Source: Planctomycetota bacterium (lineage in GTDB: Bacteria; Planctomycetota; Planctomycetia; Pirellulales; Lacipirellulaceae). Taken from it: a stretch of DNA of 64,000 bases. The notes under the pieces were generated by a model. That model had not been told where the DNA came from. It saw only the letters and a list, made by a program, of their open reading frames with translations, and made no database searches. This document shows positions 45,001 through 54,200 of this stretch, piece by piece. The stretch covers positions 124,001-188,000 of the forward strand of contig JAKOXH010000042.1 in NCBI GenBank assembly GCA_029781135.1, given 5' to 3'. The translations under genes and the position numbers were made by a program. The number at the start of each line of letters is the position of its first letter. The first letter of the stretch is position 1.

Positions 45001-46959
45001 GTGTTCGAGGCAAGTGTGTTTGATTTGAAGCGTTGGTCGTGTTTTGTCGCCTTTGTTTTTTGGGGAATGCTTGGCCGTACCGATCCTGCCTGGTCGGCAA
45101 CAACGACCGCCCGACTTTGGAACGAACAACTTCTTTACTCGATTAGCATCGATACGGCCCGCCCAACGGTACACGCGCGCAACCTGTTCTATCTTTCTGC
45201 GGCGATGTACGACGCCTGGGCCGCGTATGATGCCACGGCATCGCAATACGTGTATCAGGAAAAAGTGCTCGCTGGAGGCGACGCCACTGCGGCTCGCAAC
45301 GAAGCGATCAGTTATGCCGCGTATGGCGTGCTGATGCATCGCTTCGTGACGGGGCCTGCCGGCATTGGCCCCGGTCGAAACGAAAGTGAGCTGGCCTTCC
45401 GCACCCAAATGCAAGATCTCGGCTACAATCCCGATTTCACTTCAACCATCGGAAACTCTCCGGCAGCGCTAGGCAACCGCATTGCCCAGGCGCTCATTGC
45501 GCATGGAATGTCGGACGGCGCCAACGAAGCCGGTAACTATGCAAAACCGGTTGGGCAGTATCTGCCGGTGAACGATCCGCTGACGTTCGATAACCCCGGC
45601 ACGACGATGAACGACCCCAATCGGTGGCAGCCGCTGCACTTTTTGGGCGGCCGCATCGATCAATTCGGTCGGCCGATCAACGAAGCCACGCAATCGAATC
45701 TGACGCCCTTCTGGGGCAACGTAACGCCGTTCGCCATGACGGCGGCCGATCGCAGTGCCAATGGCGTGTATTTCGACCAGGGGCCGGCTCCGCAACTCGG
45801 CGGCGTGGGCGATGCGGCTTTCAAGGATGGCGCCGTGGCAATGATCCGCTATTCGTCGCAACTCGACCCGAACGACGGCGTGATGATCGATATTTCGCCC
45901 GCCTCTCGCGGCAAAAGCCCCTTCGGCACTTATACCCAAGTCGGCTACACCGTGAATCCGGCGACGGGTCAGCCGTACACTCCACAAATCGTAAAGCAGG
46001 CGGACTTTGCCCGCGTCATGGCCGAGTTCTGGGCCGATGGGCCGCATTCCAACGCCCCGCCCGGTCACTGGAATGAATTGCGCAATTATGTGACGGACCG
46101 CATGGAAACTCTGGGGATCCCCAAGCGGATTGGCGGCACCGGCCCGGTAGTCAGCGACCTCGAATGGGATGTCAAAGGCATGTTTGCCCTGAACGGTGGT
46201 CTGCACGATGCCGCCATTGCGGCCTGGAACCACAAAGGCGTGTACGATACCTCGCGCCCCATTTCATTTATCCGGTACATGGGGCAACTCGGCCAGTCTT
46301 CCGATCCGAGCGGACCATCGTACAACCCCAACGGTTTGCCACTCGTGCCGGGCTTGATCGAAGTCATTACGCCCGAAACGACTGCCCCCGGCCAGCGGCA
46401 TGCGAACCTCGCCGGCAATGAAGGTAAGATCGCCGTGCTATCGTGGAAAGGAGCGGTAAGCGGTGTTGCACCATTTGATGACCCCTCCGAGATTGGCGGC
46501 GTCGGTTGGATCTTGGCTGAGAAGTGGATGCCCTATCAACTTAGCAGTTTCGTAACGCCGCCGTTTCCGGGTCTTGTCTCTGGGCATTCGACTTTTAGCC
46601 GCACCGCCGCTGAAATCCTTACGCAGTTGACCGGCTCGCCTTACTTTCCAGGTGGCATGGGTGAGTATTCGATCCCTATGGCAAGTGGCCTCAACTTCGA
46701 GTATGGACCAACGACACCAATCGACTTGCAGTGGGCAACGTACTTCGACGCCGCCGATCAGGCGGCCGTCTCGCGTATTTGGGGTGGCATCCATCCGCCG
46801 CAAGATGATATTCCCGGTCGAATGATCGGGCACGTGATTGGTCCCGAGGCCTGGAACCTGGCGCTGAGTTACTTTGCCGGGCAAGTTGTTCCGGAACCTG
46901 CCTGCCTTTCGTACGTTCTGCTCATGTTGATATTCCTCAGCCGGCGACGCATTCGATAA
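45001..46959 (+). CDS. Vanadium-dependent haloperoxidase-like protein with PEP-CTERM tail
   Basis: 652 residues with a GTG start. Signal peptide, then an alpha-helical domain of the PAP2/vanadium haloperoxidase superfamily. The vanadate-binding residues of the family are visible: K and R in HKGVYDTSRP (about 411-418), SGHS (about 526-529) and R/H in SRIWGGIHPPQDD (about 592-598). A PEP-CTERM tail (VPEPACLSYVLLMLIFL, then SRRRIR) ends the protein. It could oxidise halides with hydrogen peroxide or act as an acid phosphatase; the motifs fit the haloperoxidase version better. It is followed with no spacer by the ASPIC protein gene (stop TAA, then GTG). Confidence 0.88.
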   Translation: MFEASVFDLKRWSCFVAFVFWGMLGRTDPAWSATTTARLWNEQLLYSISIDTARPTVHARNLFYLSAAMYDAWAAYDATASQYVYQEKVLAGGDATAARNEAISYAAYGVLMHRFVTGPAGIGPGRNESELAFRTQMQDLGYNPDFTSTIGNSPAALGNRIAQALIAHGMSDGANEAGNYAKPVGQYLPVNDPLTFDNPGTTMNDPNRWQPLHFLGGRIDQFGRPINEATQSNLTPFWGNVTPFAMTAADRSANGVYFDQGPAPQLGGVGDAAFKDGAVAMIRYSSQLDPNDGVMIDISPASRGKSPFGTYTQVGYTVNPATGQPYTPQIVKQADFARVMAEFWADGPHSNAPPGHWNELRNYVTDRMETLGIPKRIGGTGPVVSDLEWDVKGMFALNGGLHDAAIAAWNHKGVYDTSRPISFIRYMGQLGQSSDPSGPSYNPNGLPLVPGLIEVITPETTAPGQRHANLAGNEGKIAVLSWKGAVSGVAPFDDPSEIGGVGWILAEKWMPYQLSSFVTPPFPGLVSGHSTFSRTAAEILTQLTGSPYFPGGMGEYSIPMASGLNFEYGPTTPIDLQWATYFDAADQAAVSRIWGGIHPPQDDIPGRMIGHVIGPEAWNLALSYFAGQVVPEPACLSYVLLMLIFLSRRRIR

Positions 46960-48930
46960 GTGCATCCTTTCAAACATCACCACACGAGAACTCCGCCACG
47001 CCGTTACCTGCTTAGCACGGGCTACCAGCGGAATCATGACCTTGCGTCCATCGCGTCGTTACTTGTGGCCGCTGCGCTCGTGTTGTGGGCCTCGCAAGTC
47101 GCGTTCGCCCTGCCGACGTTTACAAACGTCGCTCCGGCGCTCGGAATTAACCATGTGCAGTCAACGTCCGGGCTGACGGAAAATATGTCGGCCGGTGTGG
47201 CTGCCGCCGACTTCGACGGCGATGGGTTGATCGACTTGTTCTTCACGCGCATCGACGGTGCCGATGTTCTATATCACAACACCGGGAACGGATTCGTCGA
47301 TGTTTCGGCCGCATCCGGCTTTACGCAAGTTCTTCCCACGACTGGCGTGGCCGCTGGTGATATCGATAACGACGGCGACGAAGACTTATATGTAACCGCC
47401 ACCGGCCACAATCGATTTTACCTTTACATTAACGATGGCACCGGCCACTTTACGGAACAAGCTGCGACGCGCGGCGCCGATGTGCAGGCTAGTGGCACCG
47501 CCACTTGGAAGGGCATGGGCGTCGCCTTCGGCGACTACGATCGCGATGGCTACATTGATATTTTGACATCCGATCACAGCCGGCCAACCGGAAACAACGG
47601 CTCGCGGCTGTTGCACAACCTGGGCGCTGCGAATCCCGGTCATTTCGAGGATGTGACTCACGCGGCCGGAATCGATGTTTACCGGCCGCCGCTTCATGGG
47701 GGCGATTTTGTTTACCGCTTCCAGCCGCAATTTACCGATATCGACCATGACGGCAAAACCGACATCGTCTTTTCCGCCGATGACCACACCAGCCAGTTGT
47801 TTTGGAACAATGGCGACGGCACGTTCACCGACGGCACGCAAGCGGCTGGCGTTGGCACCGATACGAGCGGCATGGGCAATACCATTGCCGATTACGACGG
47901 CGATGGCGATCTCGATTGGTTCCTCACCGCGATCTATTCGGGTTATTCATTTACGGGCAATCGCTTCTATCGCAATAACGGCGATCGCACGTTTACCGAT
48001 GTCACCACGGCAGCGGGTGTGCGCAACTCCGGTTCCGGCCAAGAACTTGCTTGGGGATGGGGAACCTCGTTTTTCGATTACGATAACGATGGTCGGCCAG
48101 ATTTAATGATGACCAACGGCTCCACAACGACCGGTTACACGGGTGACCACACGACGCTCCGACGAAACAATGGCGATGGTACATTCACCGACGTTTCGAC
48201 CTCGGCGGGAATCCTGGATAACGGCCAAGGCCGCGGATTGATCCATGTCGACTTCGACAACGACGGCGACCTCGATGTGGTCATCGCCAAATATGGCTCC
48301 GCGCCGATTGTCTACCGCAACGAGGGCGGCAACGGCAATAATTGGCTGAATGTCAAGACTCGCGGCACGATCTCGAACCGCGATGGCCTGGGCGCGTGGA
48401 TCACGCTTGTCGCCGATGCCGAGCATCCCGAGCAAAAGCAAATGGCCGAAATTCGCAGTGGCGAAAGTTATCTCTCGCAAAGCGAGTTGACGGCACACTT
48501 CGGCTTGGGCACGTTTACGGGTGCTGTAGATCTTGTTGAAATCGTATGGCCGTCTGGTTTGGTGCAGCGTTATGTTGACTTGCCGGTGAATAGCACGTTG
48601 ATGGCCGTGGAGCGACTTCTGGGCGATTATGACGGCAACTCCATCGTCGATTCCCGCGACTACGTGATCTGGAGACATTTCCTTGGCGCGACCGGAAATG
48701 GATTGGCTGCCGATGCCGCTGGCCCCCACGGCGCGCCCGATGGCGTTGTCGACAATTGGGATTACCTTTATTGGCAGGCGAATTTTGGGTTGTCGTTCGG
48801 CGTCGCGACCGGGAGCGTTGCCGCGGCAACGGTTCCCGAACCAACATCGCTCGGCTTGATATTCTTATTGAGCCTGGCCGTATTTGGCTGCCGTCCCCGC
48901 GACCGTCGTTCGGAGTGGCAAAGGAACTAG
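46960..48930 (+). CDS. FG-GAP/VCBS-repeat protein with ASPIC/UnbV, dockerin-like and PEP-CTERM domains
   Basis: 656 residues; GTG start directly after the preceding stop codon. Seven-bladed propeller repeats recur (AAADFDGDGLIDLFF, AAGDIDNDGDEDLYV, AFGDYDRDGYIDILT, DFDNDGDLDVVIAKYG), each with a calcium loop. An ASPIC/UnbV domain follows (NNWLNVKTRGTISNRDGLGA, SELTAHFGLG), then a dockerin-like stretch (DYDGNSIVDSRDYVIWRH) and a PEP-CTERM tail (VPEPTSLGLIFLLSLAVFG, basic end). Probably a surface adhesin or carbohydrate-binding protein; translationally linked to the haloperoxidase-like gene. Confidence 0.9.
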   Translation: MHPFKHHHTRTPPRRYLLSTGYQRNHDLASIASLLVAAALVLWASQVAFALPTFTNVAPALGINHVQSTSGLTENMSAGVAAADFDGDGLIDLFFTRIDGADVLYHNTGNGFVDVSAASGFTQVLPTTGVAAGDIDNDGDEDLYVTATGHNRFYLYINDGTGHFTEQAATRGADVQASGTATWKGMGVAFGDYDRDGYIDILTSDHSRPTGNNGSRLLHNLGAANPGHFEDVTHAAGIDVYRPPLHGGDFVYRFQPQFTDIDHDGKTDIVFSADDHTSQLFWNNGDGTFTDGTQAAGVGTDTSGMGNTIADYDGDGDLDWFLTAIYSGYSFTGNRFYRNNGDRTFTDVTTAAGVRNSGSGQELAWGWGTSFFDYDNDGRPDLMMTNGSTTTGYTGDHTTLRRNNGDGTFTDVSTSAGILDNGQGRGLIHVDFDNDGDLDVVIAKYGSAPIVYRNEGGNGNNWLNVKTRGTISNRDGLGAWITLVADAEHPEQKQMAEIRSGESYLSQSELTAHFGLGTFTGAVDLVEIVWPSGLVQRYVDLPVNSTLMAVERLLGDYDGNSIVDSRDYVIWRHFLGATGNGLAADAAGPHGAPDGVVDNWDYLYWQANFGLSFGVATGSVAAATVPEPTSLGLIFLLSLAVFGCRPRDRRSEWQRN

Positions 48931-48944
48931 GTTGGAGGCACAGT

Positions 48945-51176
48945 GTGAGCGGGTCATCTCTGCGTATTGCGTTGTTGGTTTTGGTCGGTGCCAGCGTCGG
49001 CGCGTTGCCCGCCCGCGCCGTCAACGTATGGATTACCTTCGGCGACAAAACTCAATTGCTCAAACAGCAAAGTGACGTGCTCTTCCAATCGGGTACAGGT
49101 TCGGGCGGCACGTACATCGGCGTGGTTCCCACCACAACTTATCAGTCGATCGATGGCTTTGGCGCCGCGATGACCGATTCGTCCGCCTGGCTGCTGCAAA
49201 ACAAAATGTCGGCGGCCCAGCGCGATAAGTTGATGCGTCAACTATTTTCGCCGACTTCGGGCATCGGGCTGGATTACCTCCGCGTGCCGGCGGGGGCTTC
49301 CGACTTTACCGCGTCCGGGTTTTATAGCTACAACGACAATCCTCCGGGCGGCACCGATGAATTGCAGCAACAGTTTTCTATCGCTCACGATCAAGCGTAC
49401 ATTATCCCACGGTTGCAGCAGGCACTTGCGCTCAACCCGCAACTGAAACTGATGGGTTCGCCTTGGAGCGCGCCAGGCTGGATGAAAACCAGTGGTTCCA
49501 TGTTTGGAACGCGCGCGTCGTTGGCGACCTCATTGGAAGCTTCCTACGCGCTCTATTTGAAAAAGTTCGTCCTGGCCTACGCCGCCGCGGGCCTGCCGAT
49601 CGACACCCTCTCTCTGCAAAACGAACCGTTAAACCCGGAAAACGTCGGCGATTCTCGCGATTACCCCACGATGTATATGACGGCGGCCCAGCAGACGAAC
49701 ATCATCAAAAACAACCTGGGCCCAATGTTCGCCGCCGAAGGGATCACCACCAAAATCGTGGCCTACGATCACAATTGGGACCATCCCGAGTACCCGCTCG
49801 AAGTGCTCAACGACCCGATCGCTCGCCAGTATGTTGCCGGCTCGGCGTTTCATGCGTACGGCGGAACAGTGAGCGCGCAGACGACTGTCCACAATGCGTA
49901 TCCCGACAAGGGCATTTACTTTACCGAGATTAGCGGCGGCGGATGGGCCACCAACTTCTCGGATAATCTCGTGTGGTACATGGAGAATATCTTCATCGGC
50001 AACACGCGGAACTGGGGCAAGAACGCCTTGCTCTGGAATTTGGCGCTCGACCAAAATAATGGCCCCCACCAGGGCGGCTGCACGAATTGCCGCGGTGTCG
50101 TGACGATCAACAACACGACGGGGGCCGTCACATTCAACGAGGAGTTTTACGCACTCGGTCAGTTCACGAAAGCCGTTCAACCGGGCGCCGTCCGCATCGA
50201 CTCCACGTCGACGAGCCCACTCGAAAACGTCGCCTTTCGTAATCCCGACGGCTCGCGCGTGCTAGTCGTGCTAAATCCGAACTCCACCGCCTCCGATGCC
50301 CGAGTGTTTGAAGCGGGGCAGTATTTTACCTACTCCATTCCCGGCAAGTCGGTGGCCACTTTTCAGTGGGCCGCCAACCGCGCCGACTTCAACAACGGCG
50401 GCTTTGACGACGGCGGCTTTCAGCAAAGTGGCGGCTCGCTCGATGCGTGGACACCGTTCGGCGACACGACCGGCAACGTCACCGCTGCCAGCGAGGCCGT
50501 ACTGGCGGGCGACAAATCGCTAAAACTATTCGGCCGATTTACCGGCAGTTCCAACGTCTCCGGGGCGTATCAAGGAATCACCGTTGCCCCTGGCGACCAC
50601 GTCTCCGCGAGTCTCAGCGCATACATTCGCGCGCTGGATAGCATCGCCGGCACAACCAACAGCGCGCAAATGAAAATCGAATATTACAACCAATACGGCG
50701 GCACGTTTGGCTCCGCCAACTTTTTGGGGGAAGATCAACTCCTGATTGCCGATGGTTCAACTCCCAATAACGTGTGGAATGCTCGATCGCTGAGCAGCAT
50801 TGCCCCGGCGGGCGCCGTGGAAGCCCGTCTCGTGCTGCAGTTCCTGCAACCGAAAAATCAAGCGGGAGCCGTGCATATCGATAGCGTCAGTTTTGGGATC
50901 GTGCCACCGGTCGCTGGCGATTTCGACGGCAACGGCACGGTGGATGTTAACGACTACGCCGTTTGGAAGTCGAGTTTTGGTTCCACGAGTCAGCTCCAGG
51001 CCGATGCCAACAACAATGGCGTCGTCGATACCGCCGACTACATCATTTGGCGGGCGAACCTCGGCGCGAGCCCGGCCGCTACCGCTGCAATGGCGGCTTT
51101 CGTGCCCGAACCAAGCGCATTCCTCCTCGCCATGAGTGGCATTCTCAGCATGATCGGACGGGCCGCTCTTCAATAA
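48945..51176 (+). CDS. GH30-family glycosidase with dockerin-like and PEP-CTERM regions
   Basis: 743 residues from the GTG at 48945, chosen for GGAGG upstream and the signal peptide IALLVLVGASVGALPARA; the frame is open to 48756, inside the previous gene. The GH30 barrel has IDGFGAAMTDSSAWLL, MGSPWSAPGWMKT, the acid/base E (about 226) in LQNEPLNPENV and the nucleophile E (about 327) in FTEISGGGW. A carbohydrate-binding-like beta domain follows, then dockerin-like loops (GDFDGNGTVDVNDYAVWKSS, NNNGVVDTADYIIWRANLG) and a PEP-CTERM tail. A beta-1,6-glucanase or glucosylceramidase-like activity is likely. Follows the ASPIC gene by 14 bp. Confidence 0.92.
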   Translation: MSGSSLRIALLVLVGASVGALPARAVNVWITFGDKTQLLKQQSDVLFQSGTGSGGTYIGVVPTTTYQSIDGFGAAMTDSSAWLLQNKMSAAQRDKLMRQLFSPTSGIGLDYLRVPAGASDFTASGFYSYNDNPPGGTDELQQQFSIAHDQAYIIPRLQQALALNPQLKLMGSPWSAPGWMKTSGSMFGTRASLATSLEASYALYLKKFVLAYAAAGLPIDTLSLQNEPLNPENVGDSRDYPTMYMTAAQQTNIIKNNLGPMFAAEGITTKIVAYDHNWDHPEYPLEVLNDPIARQYVAGSAFHAYGGTVSAQTTVHNAYPDKGIYFTEISGGGWATNFSDNLVWYMENIFIGNTRNWGKNALLWNLALDQNNGPHQGGCTNCRGVVTINNTTGAVTFNEEFYALGQFTKAVQPGAVRIDSTSTSPLENVAFRNPDGSRVLVVLNPNSTASDARVFEAGQYFTYSIPGKSVATFQWAANRADFNNGGFDDGGFQQSGGSLDAWTPFGDTTGNVTAASEAVLAGDKSLKLFGRFTGSSNVSGAYQGITVAPGDHVSASLSAYIRALDSIAGTTNSAQMKIEYYNQYGGTFGSANFLGEDQLLIADGSTPNNVWNARSLSSIAPAGAVEARLVLQFLQPKNQAGAVHIDSVSFGIVPPVAGDFDGNGTVDVNDYAVWKSSFGSTSQLQADANNNGVVDTADYIIWRANLGASPAATAAMAAFVPEPSAFLLAMSGILSMIGRAALQ

Positions 51177-51220
51177 GCATGACTCGCAGTGCTTGCTGTC
51201 GAGTATGTACCGCGGATACC

Positions 51221-54200
51221 CTACTCCACAATCAGTTCCCCGTTCATCGCCATCCAATGCCCAGGGAAGGAACAGAGGAACGGATAACGCCCCTTTTCTT
51301 TCGGTGCGTAGAAGAAGATTTTGAAGATCTGCTGTGGTGGCGTGATGTCGGTGTAGGCCAGCACATCATCCGTTTTCGGAACATACTGGTGCAGCACGGC
51401 CTCGGGATCGGCCACCAGTTTATTGGCCAGGTCGCCGACGCGCGAAAGAGCGCCCGGCTTCACGAGCACCCAATTGTGCGGCACGGAATCGGGGTTTTCC
51501 ATCGTCAGGCAAATCGGTTCACCGGCCTTGGCCCGCAGCGTGCGGGTGGAATAGGAGAGGTTCTTCCCCGCCGAAATGTTGAGCTTTACCGCATTCTCAA
51601 TCTTGGGAAGCCACGGGTTCGGCAGCATCTTACCCAGGAGCGTAAGATCGATCGACGTGGGGTGAGCGGCAATTATTTTCTGAGATGGCCGATAACCAGG
51701 AAACTGCGTAAACGGCTTGTCGAGCTTGTGGACCGTGACGATTAACTCCTGCGGCCGTCCCGTATCCACCTGCAGCACGAGGTGCAACTGGTTGACTGGC
51801 TGCAAATCGGGTAGCTCGACGAAAACCGTCGTCGGATCAATCGCGTGAATACCGGCGATGTCGAGCGTTTCGTGCCCGACAACGCCGGAATGGCTCGGCG
51901 CGTATTCTTGCGAGCCGTAGCCCATGCTGTAGCGATAATTCCACACCTGGGCGAACTGCTTACCGCTATCCGCGAGCTGAGCCGGGTCCACCGGCCGCGT
52001 GAAGCGGAGCAGCACGCCATTTTCGTGAATATGAAACGACCGCGGCAGTTGCACCGGATCGCCCGTATAGCGAACGCGCTGAAAACAACCATCGTCCGGC
52101 GTATAAGTTCCCCAGCCACTGAGTCCGGAAACATATAACTGGCCGTCTCGCGGATTGAACTTGCCGCGATGCACGCCGGCGCGAAAGTCGCCAACGAGCG
52201 GCACAACGGCCCCTTGTTGCTGGCCCTCCACTTCATCGCGCAGCACGAGAAAGTGGGTGCCGGCGCCGAAGGAGAGCAAAATGAGTTGACCGCGCATCGG
52301 CCCCCAGCGGTCGTCGGGCACGACAGCCTGGCCAGCGCTGTTGTTATCAAGACCACGCGGAAGGTAAGCGAGCGGCAAAGACGGCGGTTCGCCATTCAGC
52401 GGCCCGCCATAGCCAAAATGGAGCGGCTTTGTTCCATTTTGCGGCGGCACGCGGCAAACCATCGACGCCGGCGTCCATTCGCCTTCGCTGCACGGGGCCG
52501 TGATCGAACCATCGGGCAGTAATGTGACGCCATCGGGGTTGCGCAGGCCTGTGGCCAGCACGTCCACTCGTGCTCCATCTTTTGAAATGCGCAGCAGGCC
52601 CTGCTTGCCCGATGCCGTGTAGAATCGCCCTTCTTGGTCGCGGGTCAGGCCGCAAATGAAATCATGGCCGCCTGGTGATGTGACGTATTTGTTTGTGTAG
52701 CACTCGTAAAAATCGGCCTCGCCATCGTGGTTCAGGTCGTGCAGTCGAGTGATTTGATCGCGACCCAGCACATAGATTTGGCCATCGCTCACGACGAGTC
52801 CTAACGACTGGTGTAAACCCGAGGCAAACCGCCGCCAACTGACGTTTTCCAGCTTGTCGTCGATTCCGGTGACGCGCCACACATCTCCTTGCATCGTGCA
52901 GACCAGTGCGGAGCCATCGGGCAGGAAATCGTGATCGCCGACGAACACGAGCGCGTTCCACGGGTTTTCAAACGGCAGCTTGATCGTATCGACGGCGTAC
53001 GGGCGGCCAGTGCCCAGCTCTCCGCCGGTCTTCAGCACTTGCGGCCATTGTGCCGGCCCGCCGCGCACCGCATCGCGCAGCGGATGCTCGTCGAGCGGTG
53101 CGATGACTCGTTCGAACTTGCCAGCGCGAACCCACGGTGCATCGAGCATCTCCACGTCGCCTACGCGATAGGCGAACACAACGCGCGAACCGTAGCGGTA
53201 GAACCCATGATAGACGAACGCTTGTTGCGGCGGCTTTGCTTTCGGTTTCGGCAGCATTTCGCCGATGGGTGTGAGCCCATCCAAGAAGCCGTGCCGAATT
53301 TCCGAGAATTTCACGAAACCGCCGCGCCATAGTGCGACGTACGACAACGTCTCGGGATCAAAGCACGTTGCCAGCTCACCCTGTTCACCAAGCCGCAGGC
53401 AGACGCCTTTGGGAACGGTGAGGTCGCCCGTGCGAAATACACCGGCCAGCACGGTTCCTAATTGGGTGTCGTTCCAGCGGTTGTCCTTCCAGGCATCTTC
53501 ATTCTGATTGCCCCAGTGGCCGTACTTGCCGCCGTCCAATCCAGGGTAAGCGGGCAACAGGTGCGGCCGATTCAGTTGGTCGCGAAAAAACAACGCCTCC
53601 TTTAGGTAGAAATCGTAGACGCGGTCACGATTTACCCGATGCTGCCAGTACGGCCAATCTTCGGGATGCAGCGGCGCGCGATCGTACTTGAACTCCGCGA
53701 CAACTTCTTCGGCACGAACCTCGTTCTCTAGCCCCGCGGTATTTCCTAACTCGGAGAGAAAGCGAATGAGGTCGCGGCGTTCGACCGATGACATGGCAGT
53801 TGCCATGCCCTCCGGCATCACCGTGCCTATTTCTTGTATGGCGTCGACGTCGACCTTTAGAATATTGAGCGTCGTTTCCTGCGTCGGGTCAAAAAGCTGG
53901 ATGGATTCATTCGTCTCCGCCCGTTTGTAGCCCTGCAAAGTTCTGCCGTCGGCAAGCACGACTTGCCAAGTCGAAAATTCGGGCGCGACCAGCCGTTTGG
54001 GCCACAGCACTGCTTCGGCGATTTGATCCGCCTTCAGCCGCTTGCCGACGTCGGAAAGCACGGGGCCAATCGAACCACCCACGCTGCCCACGTGATGGCA
54101 ATTCAAACAACCGAAGCGTGCGGAAGTGAATACGGCTATGCCGTGACGCGCGTTGCCGTGGCTTGCTGCGTCGGCCACCAAATCCGCCGCCAGCTTCGGG

